Both the position numbers and the translations under genes were made by a program. A DNA stretch of 64,000 bases from a virus. The stretch covers positions 24,839 through 88,838 of the IMG/VR virus record IMGVR_UViG_3300033153_010718; one strand, 5' to 3'. The notes beneath the pieces were generated by a model. It was not told the origin of the DNA and did not search any database. It saw nothing but the letters and a program-made list of their open reading frames with translations. Of this stretch, positions 45,714 through 53,108 are shown in pieces. Position 1 is the first letter of the stretch, and every line of letters starts with the position of its first letter.

Positions 45714-46000
45714 GCCAGCTCCGCGAGCTGGTCGATGGCTGGCAGGGGCCGGACGGCGGTCAGCGCGAAGTCCCAGACCGTGCGGCCGTCCGCGTCGTCC
45801 AGCCAGCATCGGAGCATGGGAGAGGCGTCGTTGGTGACTGCGATGATGCCGCCGTTGCCGACCGCGCTGACTCCGACGACCGTGGCCCGGCACCAGCCGA
45901 GGTGCGGGATGCCGAGGCCGGCCAAGACCTCGACACGGTCACCGATCTGGTAGGGCGGGACGGGAATGACCCTGTTGCCGATCGTGATCGTGCGGCTCAT
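45710..46000 (-). CDS. SRTITI-type SH3-like barrel with AVD tail
   Basis: 96 aa. VPPYQIGDRVEVLAGL, CRATVVGVSAV, RCWLDD, ends RPLPAIDQLAELA. ATGA-coupled on both sides. Confidence 0.8.
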   Translation of the reverse strand: MSRTITIGNRVIPVPPYQIGDRVEVLAGLGIPHLGWCRATVVGVSAVGNGGIIAVTNDASPMLRCWLDDADGRTVWDFALTAVRPLPAIDQLAELA

Positions 46001-46326
46001 GCCAGCATCGCGAGCTGCTCGACCGCCGGCATGGGCCGGAGCCGGTCGGGCGGCACCGTCTGGACGCGGTCGATGTATCGGTCGCCCACGCCTCGCCCCG
46101 CCACCACGTGCGTGTTGCCGATCGCGACCACGCTGATTCCGCCGCCGCTCCCGTGCACGGGGAGTACGACGCCGACCACCATGGCCGGCGACCAGCCTGT
46201 GACCAGCTGGTCGCACGAGCTGTTACCGGCGTCCTCGAACCATTCGCGGTAGTGAAGCTGCACCCAGTCGCCGACCTCGTAGGGCACCTCGAAGGTCTTG
46301 TCCAGCAGCTTGATCGTGCGGCTCAT
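45997..46326 (-). CDS. SRTITI-type SH3-like barrel with AVD tail
   Basis: 109 aa. VPYEVGDWVQLHYREW, a longer central loop with GSGGG, ends RPMPAVEQLAMLA. Confidence 0.8.
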   Translation of the reverse strand: MSRTIKLLDKTFEVPYEVGDWVQLHYREWFEDAGNSSCDQLVTGWSPAMVVGVVLPVHGSGGGISVVAIGNTHVVAGRGVGDRYIDRVQTVPPDRLRPMPAVEQLAMLA

Positions 46327-46580
46327 GCCAGCTCCCCGAGCCGGTCGATCGCGGACCTCGGCCGAACATCGCGGGGAGCGAGGTCGATCTGCCGTGCTCC
46401 CGGGCCGTCCAGCCAGACGCGGACGTGGTTCAGGGAGACGCCGATGACGACGCCCGGCAGCCAGCCGAGCACCTTGCGCGCGGCGGCGTCGCTGTAAGCG
46501 TGGTGGACCTCAACCTGGGCGCCGAGGTCATAGCCCGGCGCCTCGTAGGTCTCGCCGCGGAGCGTGATCGTGCGGGTCAT
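46323..46580 (-). CDS. SRTITI-type SH3-like barrel with AVD tail
   Basis: 85 aa. APGYDLGAQVEVHHAY, LPGVVIGVSLNHVRVWLDG, ends RPRSAIDRLGELA; the cleanest example of RVWLDG preceding the tail. Confidence 0.8.
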   Translation of the reverse strand: MTRTITLRGETYEAPGYDLGAQVEVHHAYSDAAARKVLGWLPGVVIGVSLNHVRVWLDGPGARQIDLAPRDVRPRSAIDRLGELA

Positions 46581-46798
46581 GGGACCAGGTCCGCCAGCCG
46601 ATCGATCACCGAGCGGGGTCGGATCTCGACCGCGAGGTCACGAGCGTAGACAGTGCAGTACGTGCCGTCGTCGAGCAGAACCTCTGCGCCCAGTCCTGGG
46701 GTCTCGGGGTAGACGTTGCTGATCGTGGCGCGCCGCGGCGGCTGGGGGGCTGGCCACGTGCGGCAGAACCAGACGGGGTCGCCGATCGCGTGGCTCAC
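46577..46798 (-). CDS. SH3-like barrel with AVD tail
   Basis: 73 aa from GTG. IGDPVWFCRTW, PRRATISNVYP, AEVLLDDG, ends RPRSVIDRLADLVP. Confidence 0.79.
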   Translation of the reverse strand: MSHAIGDPVWFCRTWPAPQPPRRATISNVYPETPGLGAEVLLDDGTYCTVYARDLAVEIRPRSVIDRLADLVP

Positions 46799-47031
46799 GA
46801 GACCAGGTCCGCGAGCCGCTCGACAGCCGACAGTGGGTAGACCTGGTCCTCGGCCAAGGTCATCAGGAGATCGTGGGCGAGGTCAGGCCGCACGTGGTAG
46901 TAGCGGCCCTGGTGGTCCGGGTCCAGGCGCTTCATGATCTGGCCGCGGTGCCGGCCGGCCAGCAGGTTGCTGCCGCCGCTGTCCCAGGTCGGGACGTGGA
47001 ACACGACGCGGTCGCCGACCTCGTAGCTCAT
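46795..47031 (-). CDS. SH3-like barrel with AVD tail
   Basis: 78 aa. YEVGDRVVFHVPTW, RGQIMKRLD, YYHVRPD, ends YPLSAVERLADLVS. Confidence 0.79.
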   Translation of the reverse strand: MSYEVGDRVVFHVPTWDSGGSNLLAGRHRGQIMKRLDPDHQGRYYHVRPDLAHDLLMTLAEDQVYPLSAVERLADLVS

Positions 47032-47249
47032 CGCACCAGCTCGCCGAGCTGGTCAATCACGGGCAGGGGGCGGATCTGGTTCCCGGACACGGTCGTCCAG
47101 CGCCCGGTGGCGTTGTCGAGCCGTACCTTGTAGTAGACGTAGCTCCAGCCGCTCCCCAGGACCCGCATGACCGTGGCCCGGAACCAGGCCGGCCGGTTCC
47201 GCCACAGCGTTCGGAACAGGACGCGGTCGCCGACGTAGTAGATCTCCAT
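47028..47249 (-). CDS. SH3-like barrel with AVD tail (array head)
   Basis: 73 aa. YYVGDRVLFRTLWRNRPAWFRATVMRV, YYKVRLDN, ends RPLPVIDQLGELVR. Head of a seven-gene barrel string behind a leaderless-type promoter. Confidence 0.8.
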   Translation of the reverse strand: MEIYYVGDRVLFRTLWRNRPAWFRATVMRVLGSGWSYVYYKVRLDNATGRWTTVSGNQIRPLPVIDQLGELVR

Positions 47250-47255
47250 GCCTAC

Positions 47256-47261
47256 GTTCTA
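47256..47261 (-). promoter_or_regulatory. GGGTAGAAC element, 6 nt from ATG
   Basis: Minus strand CGGGTAGAAC, 6 nt, ATG 47249; its TAG is also the stop of the small membrane protein upstream. Confidence 0.7.
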
Positions 47262-47363
47262 CCCGGGGATGAAGAGGTAGCTGATCCCAACCGCCCAGAT
47301 CGCCGCGACTACGACGGCGAAGACGCAGAGGGCCAACACGTCGCTCTTGGTGTCGGGGTGCAC
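47259..47363 (-). CDS. 34-aa single-pass membrane miniprotein
   Basis: GTG start, then HPDTKSDVLALCVFAVVVAA and IWAVGISYLFIPG: one transmembrane helix with a short polar N-terminus. GAGG lies 6 nt upstream. Holin-accessory or membrane-anchor roles are possible but unsupported. Confidence 0.5.
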   Translation of the reverse strand: MHPDTKSDVLALCVFAVVVAAIWAVGISYLFIPG

Positions 47364-47401
47364 GCCTCGATCTTCGCGCAGCGGAGCCGCGCAGGCCAGG
47401 G

Positions 47402-47407
47402 TAGAAC
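47402..47407 (+). promoter_or_regulatory. GGGTAGAAC promoter element
   Basis: 18-nt spacer containing GGGAG before ATG 47426. Confidence 0.66.
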
Positions 47408-47425
47408 AGCTGGCGGGAGCACACC

Positions 47426-47737
47426 ATGCACGACCGCAAGCTGACGTTCGGCGAGCTGGCAGTCGGCGAGCGGTTCATCTGCTGGCCGTCGTCTGGCGAC
47501 AACTCCGGCCACGGCGGCTACAAGATCGCCATGCGCGTGTTCACCAAGATCTCGCCGGTCAGGCCGGCGCGAGCGCACCTCTACCGCGCCGACTACTTCG
47601 AGAACGGCGCGCGTGAAGGCGACGGCGTCCTCTCGCGCTTCACCGACGGCATGAAGGTCATCAAGCTCTGTCCGCCGGCGGGCGCCCGGGATGCAGTAAC
47701 CCGGCTCGGGCGGCTGGCCGGCTCAGGCCAGCGCTGA
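47426..47737 (+). CDS. Barrel-like protein with AVD tail
   Basis: 103 aa. GELAVGERFICWPSSGDNSGHGGYKIAMRVF and ARAHLYRADYF are strands; GARDAVTRLGRLAGSGQR ends it. Monocistronic plus-strand gene inside a minus array; again the tail has no following coupled gene on its strand. Confidence 0.77.
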   Translation: MHDRKLTFGELAVGERFICWPSSGDNSGHGGYKIAMRVFTKISPVRPARAHLYRADYFENGAREGDGVLSRFTDGMKVIKLCPPAGARDAVTRLGRLAGSGQR

Positions 47738-47744
47738 CCGCGGT

Positions 47745-48050
47745 CTAGTCGCGAACCAGGTCGGCCAGCTGCTCGACCGCGGACATCGGCCTGACCGCGT
47801 CGGCGCTGACGTAGTAGCCGTGCCACGTGTGCAGCTCGCAGTCCGGCAGAACGCACAGGCGCTTGGCGCGCGCCTCGCCGATGTTGACGCCAACGACCGT
47901 GGCAGGCTCCTCGTCGGCAAGACCAACGATCGTGCCCACCGCCGGATCACCGTGGCCGGCGCGGATCGCGACTTCCGTGAGCATGACCACGCGGTCGCCG
48001 ATCTCGTACGGCACCTCCAGCGTCTCCCCGGCGATCCTGACCGTTCGCAT
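47745..48050 (-). CDS. SRTITI-type SH3-like barrel with AVD tail
   Basis: 101 aa. RTVRIAGETLEVPYEIGDRVVML, two ATVVG/GTIVG strands, ends RPMSAVEQLADLVRD. Confidence 0.79.
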   Translation of the reverse strand: MRTVRIAGETLEVPYEIGDRVVMLTEVAIRAGHGDPAVGTIVGLADEEPATVVGVNIGEARAKRLCVLPDCELHTWHGYYVSADAVRPMSAVEQLADLVRD

Positions 48051-48055
48051 GGCGC

Positions 48056-48316
48056 CTAGTCCTTCAGCTCCAGCTTGCGTACAAACACGTAGGACGGCCA
48101 GCTGGCGCCCCGGTCCTCGCGCCGGCACCAGGCGAACACGTCCGGGGCTGGTCCGTGAGGGTAGCTTGGCGGGATCTCGGTGAAACCGCCGCCGCGCTTC
48201 TCGCCCTCGGTCAGCGCTGCCTCGCGCGCCGAAGCCTCGGCCCGTCGCAGTCCGAGCAGCGTGGTGCGCGCGCCACGCTCGTGGAACACGCCGTAGACGT
48301 GGGTCAGCTCAGCCAT
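48056..48316 (-). CDS. Hypothetical protein with LTEG site
   Basis: 86 aa. Strand MAELTHVYGVFHE, helix, AALTEGEKRGGGF (an LxE-type site), then CRREDRGASWPSYVFVRKLELKD. Its start and end look like a small alpha/beta fold. No tail. Confidence 0.7.
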   Translation of the reverse strand: MAELTHVYGVFHERGARTTLLGLRRAEASAREAALTEGEKRGGGFTEIPPSYPHGPAPDVFAWCRREDRGASWPSYVFVRKLELKD

Positions 48317-48569
48317 CCGCGCTCTCCTCTGCTAGTGCGGCCAGCCTACCGACCGCCGAGTCGTCCACCCAGCCCAATGGATCGACGTAGACGGTGGCTC
48401 TGGGGCAGGAGCTGGTCGCCGGTCGCGGCTCCTGTTCGTGGATGCACACGGTGCGCGGTCCGCCGAAGCGGACGCCGCACGAACGAATGTAGGCATCGAC
48501 GGCCAAGGCCAGCTCGTCGCCGGTCAGCCGAATGTACACCAGGCCATCGCCGCGGCGCTCAACATCCAT
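48309..48569 (-). CDS. Alpha/beta small protein with AVD tail
   Basis: 86 aa. GLVYIRLTGDELALAVDAYIRS, then RTVCIHEQE, ends DDSAVGRLAALAEESADG, where Asp of the motif is Gly. Confidence 0.72.
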   Translation of the reverse strand: MDVERRGDGLVYIRLTGDELALAVDAYIRSCGVRFGGPRTVCIHEQEPRPATSSCPRATVYVDPLGWVDDSAVGRLAALAEESADG

Positions 48570-48846
48570 CGGTCGCCTCCGCGAGAGCGGCCAGCGCATC
48601 GACGGCGCTGACCGGTTCCGTGCGCTTGAACCGCGGGTGCCGGTCCACCTGGGAACCGTCGTCCGCCCGTATGCGCGCGGTCCCGTCGTTGAAGACGTAG
48701 CGCACCCAGCCGTAGATCCACGGGTTGTCGTCGTCGTCGTCGGTGACCACGTACCAGCACCCATCCGGTCCGCGCACCCGGTCCCCCGCCTGGAACGGTA
48801 CCGGCGTGTCCTGCTCGCGCCAGCGCACTCGATCGCCCGGCTTCAA
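48559..48846 (-). CDS. Double SH3-like barrel with AVD tail
   Basis: 95 aa from TTG (TTGA overlap). KPGDRVRWREQ then QAGDRVRGPDGCWYVVTD: two GDRV repeats, ends EPVSAVDALAALAEATDGC. D-rich loop DDDDDN. Confidence 0.74.
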   Translation of the reverse strand: MKPGDRVRWREQDTPVPFQAGDRVRGPDGCWYVVTDDDDDNPWIYGWVRYVFNDGTARIRADDGSQVDRHPRFKRTEPVSAVDALAALAEATDGC

Positions 48847-49076
48847 CTGAACGCCGCCCAGCCGCACGAGCAGGCCCTGGTGCCGCGCATGATCCCACCG
48901 CCCGTGCGGGCGAACGTCGGTCGCCCGCACCGGGGGCACGGGGCGCTTGAGGAGCGTCGGCGTCGGCGAGGCTTGGGCTGGTGATGGTGGCAGTAGCGCC
49001 CGTGGACCAGGCGTCGGCAGCGCCGACCTGAGCCGGCGGCGGTGCCCGCGCATTGGGTCGGGAGCTGGGTCCTCAT
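48843..49076 (-). CDS. Basic Cys/His-rich zinc protein
   Basis: 77 aa. CAGTAAGSGRRC, RYCHHHQPKPRRRRR, CPRCGRP and CSC: one or two zinc sites embedded in a very basic chain. Likely nucleic-acid contact. Confidence 0.68.
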   Translation of the reverse strand: MRTQLPTQCAGTAAGSGRRCRRLVHGRYCHHHQPKPRRRRRSSSAPCPRCGRPTFARTGGGIMRGTRACSCGWAAFS

Positions 49077-49219
49077 GACCACCAACCCGCCCACGCGCCG
49101 AGCATCGAGAACAGGACGAGAGCCAGAAGACAGCCGCCGCAGCAGCCGAAGCCGATGACCGTCGTCGCCCGCTCGTCGTCGCTCGACTCAGGCGGGGTAC
49201 CGTCGGGCTGCTCGCTCAC
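49073..49219 (-). CDS. 48-aa Cys-rich membrane miniprotein
   Basis: GTG start (GTGA overlap with the gene at 49216), acidic N-terminus (EQPDGTPPESSDDE), then CCGGCLLALVLFSMLGAWAGWW, one membrane helix with a Cys cluster that could be acylated. Confidence 0.6.
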   Translation of the reverse strand: MSEQPDGTPPESSDDERATTVIGFGCCGGCLLALVLFSMLGAWAGWWS

Positions 49220-50073
49220 CGTCGCGCACCGTGCAGCGCCCGCTTCTTCTCGCGGTTCTCCCTGTAGATCTTGAGCATACCGTTGGCCGACTCCAGGTCG
49301 ATCTTCAGCCGGTCCCGCTCCAGGGTGAGCTGCCGGATCTCCTCATCGCGCGGGTCCTTGAGCGCGCCGTCGTTGTTGAACCGCTCCAGCCCGGCCGTCG
49401 CGCCGTCCCAGCCGTCCGCGCCTTCGTGCGTCATGCGCAGGCTGCGGTAGAGCGTGACGAGCGAGATCGGCCGCGCGGCGAGCCAGTCTGCGCGCGCCTC
49501 GTATGACCGGAGTCGGCCCTCCGCTGCAGCCGTGTTCGGCGTGACGACGCCCGACCGCGCGAGCGCGATCAGTGCCGCCTTGAGGTCGTCCTTGATCGTC
49601 CGGCGTCGATCGTTGGCGTAGGACATGCCGCCCATCGCGTGCACGAACACCTTGCCGTGCGCGTCGGGCAGCACCTCGCGAGTCCAGAACGCGCACTCGA
49701 CGAGGTCGTCCCAGACCATCTGGAACAGCTTGTTGAACGACGTGGGCTTCGTCGGGCTCAAGTAGCGCAGCGCCAGCGCCTGTAGGGCGCCTTTGGGCTC
49801 GTACTGGATCTCCCAGCTGCGCTTCGGGCCTGCGGGCAGCTTGGCCGGCGGCTTAGCGGCCCTCTTCTTCTTCTTCTTCGTGGCCTTCTCGGCGGCCTTC
49901 TTCCTCTTCTTCGCCAGCAAGAACGCTTGGTGCTTCTTGCAGTTCTTGCACGTGACGTCGCCCACGACCGTCGTCGAGTTCATGGCGTACGCGTTGGCGC
50001 ATCCGAACACCATCGGCACCGTCGCCGACTTGTAGTGCACCTTCAGTCCGTTCGGCCTTCCAGTGATGCTCAT
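49216..50073 (-). CDS. Modular protein: zinc knuckle, Lys-rich linker, helical domain, coiled coil
   Basis: 285 aa. VTCKNCKKHQAF (about 40-51) is the knuckle shared with 33961; a KKRKKAAEKATKKKKK linker; an alpha-helical domain of about 120 residues with TIKDDLKAALIALARSGVV, winged-helix-like; and a coiled coil EEIRQLTLERDRLKIDLESANGML at the end. Looks like a DNA- or RNA-binding factor. No tail. Confidence 0.75.
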   Translation of the reverse strand: MSITGRPNGLKVHYKSATVPMVFGCANAYAMNSTTVVGDVTCKNCKKHQAFLLAKKRKKAAEKATKKKKKRAAKPPAKLPAGPKRSWEIQYEPKGALQALALRYLSPTKPTSFNKLFQMVWDDLVECAFWTREVLPDAHGKVFVHAMGGMSYANDRRRTIKDDLKAALIALARSGVVTPNTAAAEGRLRSYEARADWLAARPISLVTLYRSLRMTHEGADGWDGATAGLERFNNDGALKDPRDEEIRQLTLERDRLKIDLESANGMLKIYRENREKKRALHGARR

Positions 50074-50074
50074 G

Positions 50075-50374
50075 CTATTCCTTCTCTCGTGCCAGATCGC
50101 CCAGCCGCTCGATCGCGTCCATCGGCCGGACGTCGATCACGCCGCAGGTAAAGCTGCGCTTCGGCAGAGCGTCCAGCACGATGCGCAGAAGCTGGTGTGG
50201 AGGCTTGATCAGGTCAATGCCGATGATGGTGGCCGGTCCGCCTATCGCCGACGCCGGTCGCCCATCGCCCATGCGCGGCATGAATATGCGCTTGTTGGTC
50301 AGGACCACGCGTTCGAGTAGCGCGACGAGAGGCAGCTCGTAGAGATTGCCTTGGACCGTGACCGCGCGCGACAT
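50075..50374 (-). CDS. SH3-like barrel with AVD tail
   Basis: 99 aa. SRAVTVQGNLYELP hairpin, GGPATIIGIDLIKPP, RIVLDAL, ends VRPMDAIERLGDLAREKE. Confidence 0.78.
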   Translation of the reverse strand: MSRAVTVQGNLYELPLVALLERVVLTNKRIFMPRMGDGRPASAIGGPATIIGIDLIKPPHQLLRIVLDALPKRSFTCGVIDVRPMDAIERLGDLAREKE

Positions 50375-50376
50375 CT

Positions 50377-50613
50377 TCACGCCACATCGCCCAGCTGATC
50401 GATCGCCGACTCGGGGCTCGCCCACGGGCCGCGCGTGGCCGGCGGCACGAACGTCAGCCCGCTCGGGCTTCCGGTGTCGGTGCTCACCTCCAGCAACCAG
50501 CCGTGCCCGATCCACGTCCGGTGGATGCAGCCATCGCCATCGGATGCGATCTGCTCCCAGTCCTTGCTGTCGATCCAAGGTGGCGGGCGCGGTGGCGTCG
50601 CCGGTATGGTCAC
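50377..50613 (-). CDS. Small protein with AVD tail
   Basis: 78 aa from GTG. WIDSKDWEQIASDGDGCIHRTWIGHGWLLEVS, ends SPESAIDQLGDVA. Beta-rich, no family. Confidence 0.74.
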   Translation of the reverse strand: MTIPATPPRPPPWIDSKDWEQIASDGDGCIHRTWIGHGWLLEVSTDTGSPSGLTFVPPATRGPWASPESAIDQLGDVA

Positions 50614-50777
50614 CCGCGGCACCTGAGCTGGAGCCCGAGCAGGACCAGCGCAACGCCAGTCGTGAAGAACGAGATGTGCGCGTCTCTGAACTGACCGCCC
50701 ACCGTGTAGCAGCAGATGAGCAACCAGCCGAGGCCGAGCAGCGGATAGACGGCCGGGTTGCGCCGCTCGTCGCTCAT
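50610..50777 (-). CDS. 55-aa two-helix membrane protein
   Basis: YPLLGLGWLLICCYTVGG and FFTTGVALVLLGLQL are two membrane helices with a short hydrophilic turn. ATGA/GTGA coupled. Size and topology fit a holin- or spanin-accessory, unproven. Confidence 0.63.
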   Translation of the reverse strand: MSDERRNPAVYPLLGLGWLLICCYTVGGQFRDAHISFFTTGVALVLLGLQLRCRG

Positions 50778-51250
50778 TCCGACCACCGCTCCAGGCCGCC
50801 GATGACCGCGCTGATCCGAGCGAGGTCGGCCTGCCCAGCCGCGACGACGTTGCGGATGGCCTCTTCGGCAGTGTCCCCGTGCTCTGCCCACCGGCCGCCG
50901 GACGAGTCAGGGTCGCCCAAGTACGCCGAGTAGTAGTCCGGCACCAGCTCGGCCAGCTGGTCGATGATGTCCGCCTCTTCGTCGGCGCGGCGCCAGTCCT
51001 CGTGCAGCTTGATCCGGCCACACGGCGAGACGACGTTGTAGTGCCAGCCCATGTTCTCGTGCACTCGGATCGTCCAGCCCTTGCCCATGCGCTTGGCGAG
51101 CGCGTTAGCCCGGCGCTTGGCGAGCTTGTACGCGGCCCAGGTGCAGTCGGCGCCGCACGCCGGCGCGCAGTAGATCTTGCCCTTGCGCCTGGCCTTCCAG
51201 GAGAGCTTCTTGGGCTTGGTCTTCTTCGGCCTGGTCTTCGTCGCTGGCAT
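50774..51250 (-). CDS. Basic Cys protein with internal AVD motif
   Basis: 158 aa. KTRPKKTKPKKLSWKARRKGK, then CAPACGADC, a helix-strand middle (WTIRVHENMGWHYNVV), EADIIDQLAELVPDYY at about residue 92, and a C-terminal helix RISAVIGGLERWSE. SAV-x-GL is a second echo of the motif. Confidence 0.74.
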   Translation of the reverse strand: MPATKTRPKKTKPKKLSWKARRKGKIYCAPACGADCTWAAYKLAKRRANALAKRMGKGWTIRVHENMGWHYNVVSPCGRIKLHEDWRRADEEADIIDQLAELVPDYYSAYLGDPDSSGGRWAEHGDTAEEAIRNVVAAGQADLARISAVIGGLERWSE

Positions 51251-51275
51251 GGTCTCGCGTCCCTTCGCTCTCTTG

Positions 51276-51281
51276 GTTCTA
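51276..51281 (-). promoter_or_regulatory. GGGGGTAGAAC promoter element
   Basis: Minus strand GGGGGTAGAAC, 25-nt leader containing GAAGGGA, ATG 51250. Confidence 0.64.
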
Positions 51282-51362
51282 CCCCCGTCGCTGGCTGGCG
51301 GATTTGAAATCAGGGGTAAATCTCAGAAATCACACTTGGTTCGGGGACAGACGACGCCCTAG

Positions 51363-51381
51363 TGATCAGGAGACCTGATCA
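51363..51381 (+). promoter_or_regulatory. Hairpin enclosing the Shine-Dalgarno
   Basis: TGATCAGG pairs with CCTGATCA around AGA; the stem ends on the A of ATG 51381 and GGAG is partly in the stem. Ribosome access would need melting or binding of a factor. Confidence 0.6.
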
Positions 51382-51581
51382 TGACCGACTACTTCGAGGA
51401 CGAGCCGACCGCGTGCGCGAGCTGCGAGACCTACCTCCCCAAGAGGCACATCGAACGCCGCAGCATCTGCGAGGGGTGCCGCCGCCTCTTCTGCCTCGCG
51501 TGCTTCCCGCGGCAGCGCGCTTGGCCGCCGCGGCGAGCGGATCTGTGCTGGGACTGCCGGGAGGCCGCCGGCCGAGGGTAG
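51381..51581 (+). CDS. Zinc-ribbon protein under hairpin control
   Basis: 66 aa. CASCETYL, CEGCRRLFCLAC, CWDC give six to eight Cys in two knuckles (RING/DnaJ-like spacing is not clear). Upstream lies TTTGAAATCAGGGGTAAAT, a relative of the 44.6 kb repeat, then the RBS hairpin. Confidence 0.75.
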   Translation: MTDYFEDEPTACASCETYLPKRHIERRSICEGCRRLFCLACFPRQRAWPPRRADLCWDCREAAGRG

Positions 51582-51688
51582 GCGAGGGTTGGCCGGGGCA
51601 GGGGCTGCCAGTCCCCGGTGGCGGCCGTTGGCTTGGTCCACCCGAGCACGACCCCGGCTTCACCCTCTCAGGTACCTGTCTCTACGTT

Positions 51689-51943
51689 CTACCCCGGTGC
51701 CAGCTCCGCGAGCTGGTCAATCACCGAGAGCGGCGCGACGTCCTCGACACCGCAGTGCCAGGCGCCAAGCCACGGGCCCGTGTCGAACCAGACGCACAGG
51801 CGGCGGTAGCGGTCGCCGGCGACGATGTTGACGCCAACGACCGTGGCCAGCGCCGCCTTGCCGTTGTGCGTCGCCATCACCCGGTCGCCGATCTCGAACG
51901 GCGGCACCCCGAACTCTCTCCCGCGAATCGTGACCGTCTTCAT
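51689..51943 (-). CDS. SRTITI-type SH3-like barrel with AVD tail
   Basis: 84 aa. KTVTIRGREFGVPPFEIGDRVMA, LATVVGVNIVAG, LCVWFDTG, ends APLSVIDQLAELAPG. Its TAG stop is part of a GGGGTAGAAC element that has no start codon 6-7 nt away, perhaps a relic of a lost downstream gene. Confidence 0.79.
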   Translation of the reverse strand: MKTVTIRGREFGVPPFEIGDRVMATHNGKAALATVVGVNIVAGDRYRRLCVWFDTGPWLGAWHCGVEDVAPLSVIDQLAELAPG

Positions 51944-52245
51944 CTGTCCAGCCTCCCGAGCCGCGAGACGGCATCGGGCGCGAAGTCGCCGCGCGCCACG
52001 GTGACCACGCCACGGCCACGACCGCCGCACTTGGGGCACGGCGCCACGGTGACGGTCAAGTAGCCGCGGCGCTCCAGCGCGCGCATGGTCGCGGGGAGGG
52101 TGTGAACCCAATCGCAACAGCCGCCAGCTGGGAAGTATTCCTCGTCCCGCCCCGAGCCCTCCAGCCCGGCGTTGGCCATCTTCTGCCACTTGGCGATCCG
52201 CCCGGCGGCTACCCGCATGGACTGCGAGAGCTGCTGAACGCTCAC
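51940..52245 (-). CDS. Zinc-knuckle protein with AVD tail, paralogue of 54326
   Basis: 101 aa from GTG. LPATMRALERRGYLTVT and CPKCGGRGRG, ends FAPDAVSRLGRLDR. The gene at 54326 shares the helix ARALERRGIVTIT and FHPDAISRLGAL but lacks the Cys. Confidence 0.75.
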   Translation of the reverse strand: MSVQQLSQSMRVAAGRIAKWQKMANAGLEGSGRDEEYFPAGGCCDWVHTLPATMRALERRGYLTVTVAPCPKCGGRGRGVVTVARGDFAPDAVSRLGRLDR

Positions 52246-52403
52246 GGCATTGCCGCGGCGTTGGCGCGATCGAGCGCGTCCCAGACCTCGTCCCAAGGAA
52301 TCGTGATGATCCGGCCGTCCACAACCACGACCATGCCCGTCTTCTCCTCGTACCACCAGGCGTTCTCGTCAACGTGATGTGGTTCGCGCTGGAGCGGATC
52401 CAT
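52242..52403 (-). CDS. 53-aa beta-helix miniprotein
   Basis: Starts ATG 52403, 6 nt after TAGAAC. WWYEEKTGMVVVVDGRIITIPWDEVWDALDRAN: strands followed by a helix. Coupled to the next gene by GTGA. Short but both signals support it. Confidence 0.65.
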   Translation of the reverse strand: MDPLQREPHHVDENAWWYEEKTGMVVVVDGRIITIPWDEVWDALDRANAAAMP

Positions 52404-52409
52404 GCCGTG

Positions 52410-52415
52410 GTTCTA
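52410..52415 (-). promoter_or_regulatory. GGGTAGAAC element, 6 nt from ATG
   Basis: Minus strand TGGGTAGAAC, 6 nt, ATG 52403, in front of a 53-aa ORF too short to be found by length alone. Confidence 0.66.
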
Positions 52416-52448
52416 CCCAAGTAGCGCCTAGCTTGGGCAGACATCTTC

Positions 52449-52511
52449 CGTTACCCCCCATGAGCACACCCATAAGGCTTTCGCGTCCCGATTCGTTACC
52501 CCACATGAGCA
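52449..52511. repeat. 18-bp direct repeat CGTTACCCC-CATGAGCA
   Basis: Copies at 52449-52466 and 52494-52511, one mismatch, 45 bp apart, between divergent genes. On the minus strand they read GGGGTAACG, near the promoter element. Confidence 0.55.
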
Positions 52512-52527
52512 ACTACGGGGAGACGAA

Positions 52528-52761
52528 GTGAACAACGAACGACCGAAGCTCGCGTGGACGTCCGACTGCGACTGCTCGCGGTGCCGGGACATGCTCCAGC
52601 GCGTCCACCGGGAGTGGGTCTGCCGCTTTCGCATGCCGGCCGTGGACTTCCTCACGGAAGAGTTCGGCCTGGAGCGGGTCGCGCGCATGATGGCCAACGA
52701 GCGCGACGCGTTCGAGGCCGCCGTCCGCGACATGATCGCCGGAGTCGTCTCCAGGCAGTGA
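52528..52761 (+). CDS. Hypothetical Cys-containing helical protein
   Basis: 77 aa from GTG with GGGGAG upstream. CDCSRCRDML then helices (VDFLTEEFGLERVARMM). Converges with 52762 without a gap. Confidence 0.72.
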   Translation: MNNERPKLAWTSDCDCSRCRDMLQRVHREWVCRFRMPAVDFLTEEFGLERVARMMANERDAFEAAVRDMIAGVVSRQ

Positions 52762-53010
52762 CTACCGCTTCATCACGACAATCGTGTCCAGCTCCCAGGG
52801 CTTCTCGCCGACGGGGTTCTTCAACCAGGCGCACAGCTCCTCGACTCGCTCGGCCAGCGTGCAGCCGTCCGCGTGCACGAACTCGTCCTGCTCGCAGTCG
52901 GGGCACCAGGTGAGGTCAAACGCGTGGCGCTCTAGGATCAGGCCAAGGCCGGTGTCGCGTGCCACGGCGACGCTCAAACGGATGGCTTCCTGTCGGTTCG
53001 GTGTGCTCAT
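52762..53010 (-). CDS. Cys-pair hypothetical protein
   Basis: 82 aa. CPDCEQDEFVHADGC and helices; ELDTIVVMKR at the end. Leaderless-type promoter; single-gene operon. Confidence 0.74.
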   Translation of the reverse strand: MSTPNRQEAIRLSVAVARDTGLGLILERHAFDLTWCPDCEQDEFVHADGCTLAERVEELCAWLKNPVGEKPWELDTIVVMKR

Positions 53011-53016
53011 GACCCC

Positions 53017-53022
53017 GTTCTA
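53017..53022 (-). promoter_or_regulatory. GGGGTAGAAC element, 6 nt from ATG
   Basis: Minus strand CGGGGTAGAAC, 6 nt, ATG 53010; intergenic, not overlapping any coding sequence. Confidence 0.72.
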
Positions 53023-53096
53023 CCCCGACCGCGGCAGAGCGGGCCGACCGCCGCCCCGCCAGAGGACAAAGGCCGTTAGTAATCCCGCACGCGGGG

Positions 53097-53102
53097 TAGA
53101 AC
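53097..53102 (+). promoter_or_regulatory. GGGGTAGAAC element, 6 nt from ATG
   Basis: GCGGGGTAGAAC, 6 nt, ATG 53109; intergenic and divergent from the element at 53017. Confidence 0.72.
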
Positions 53103-53108
53103 GAGGGC

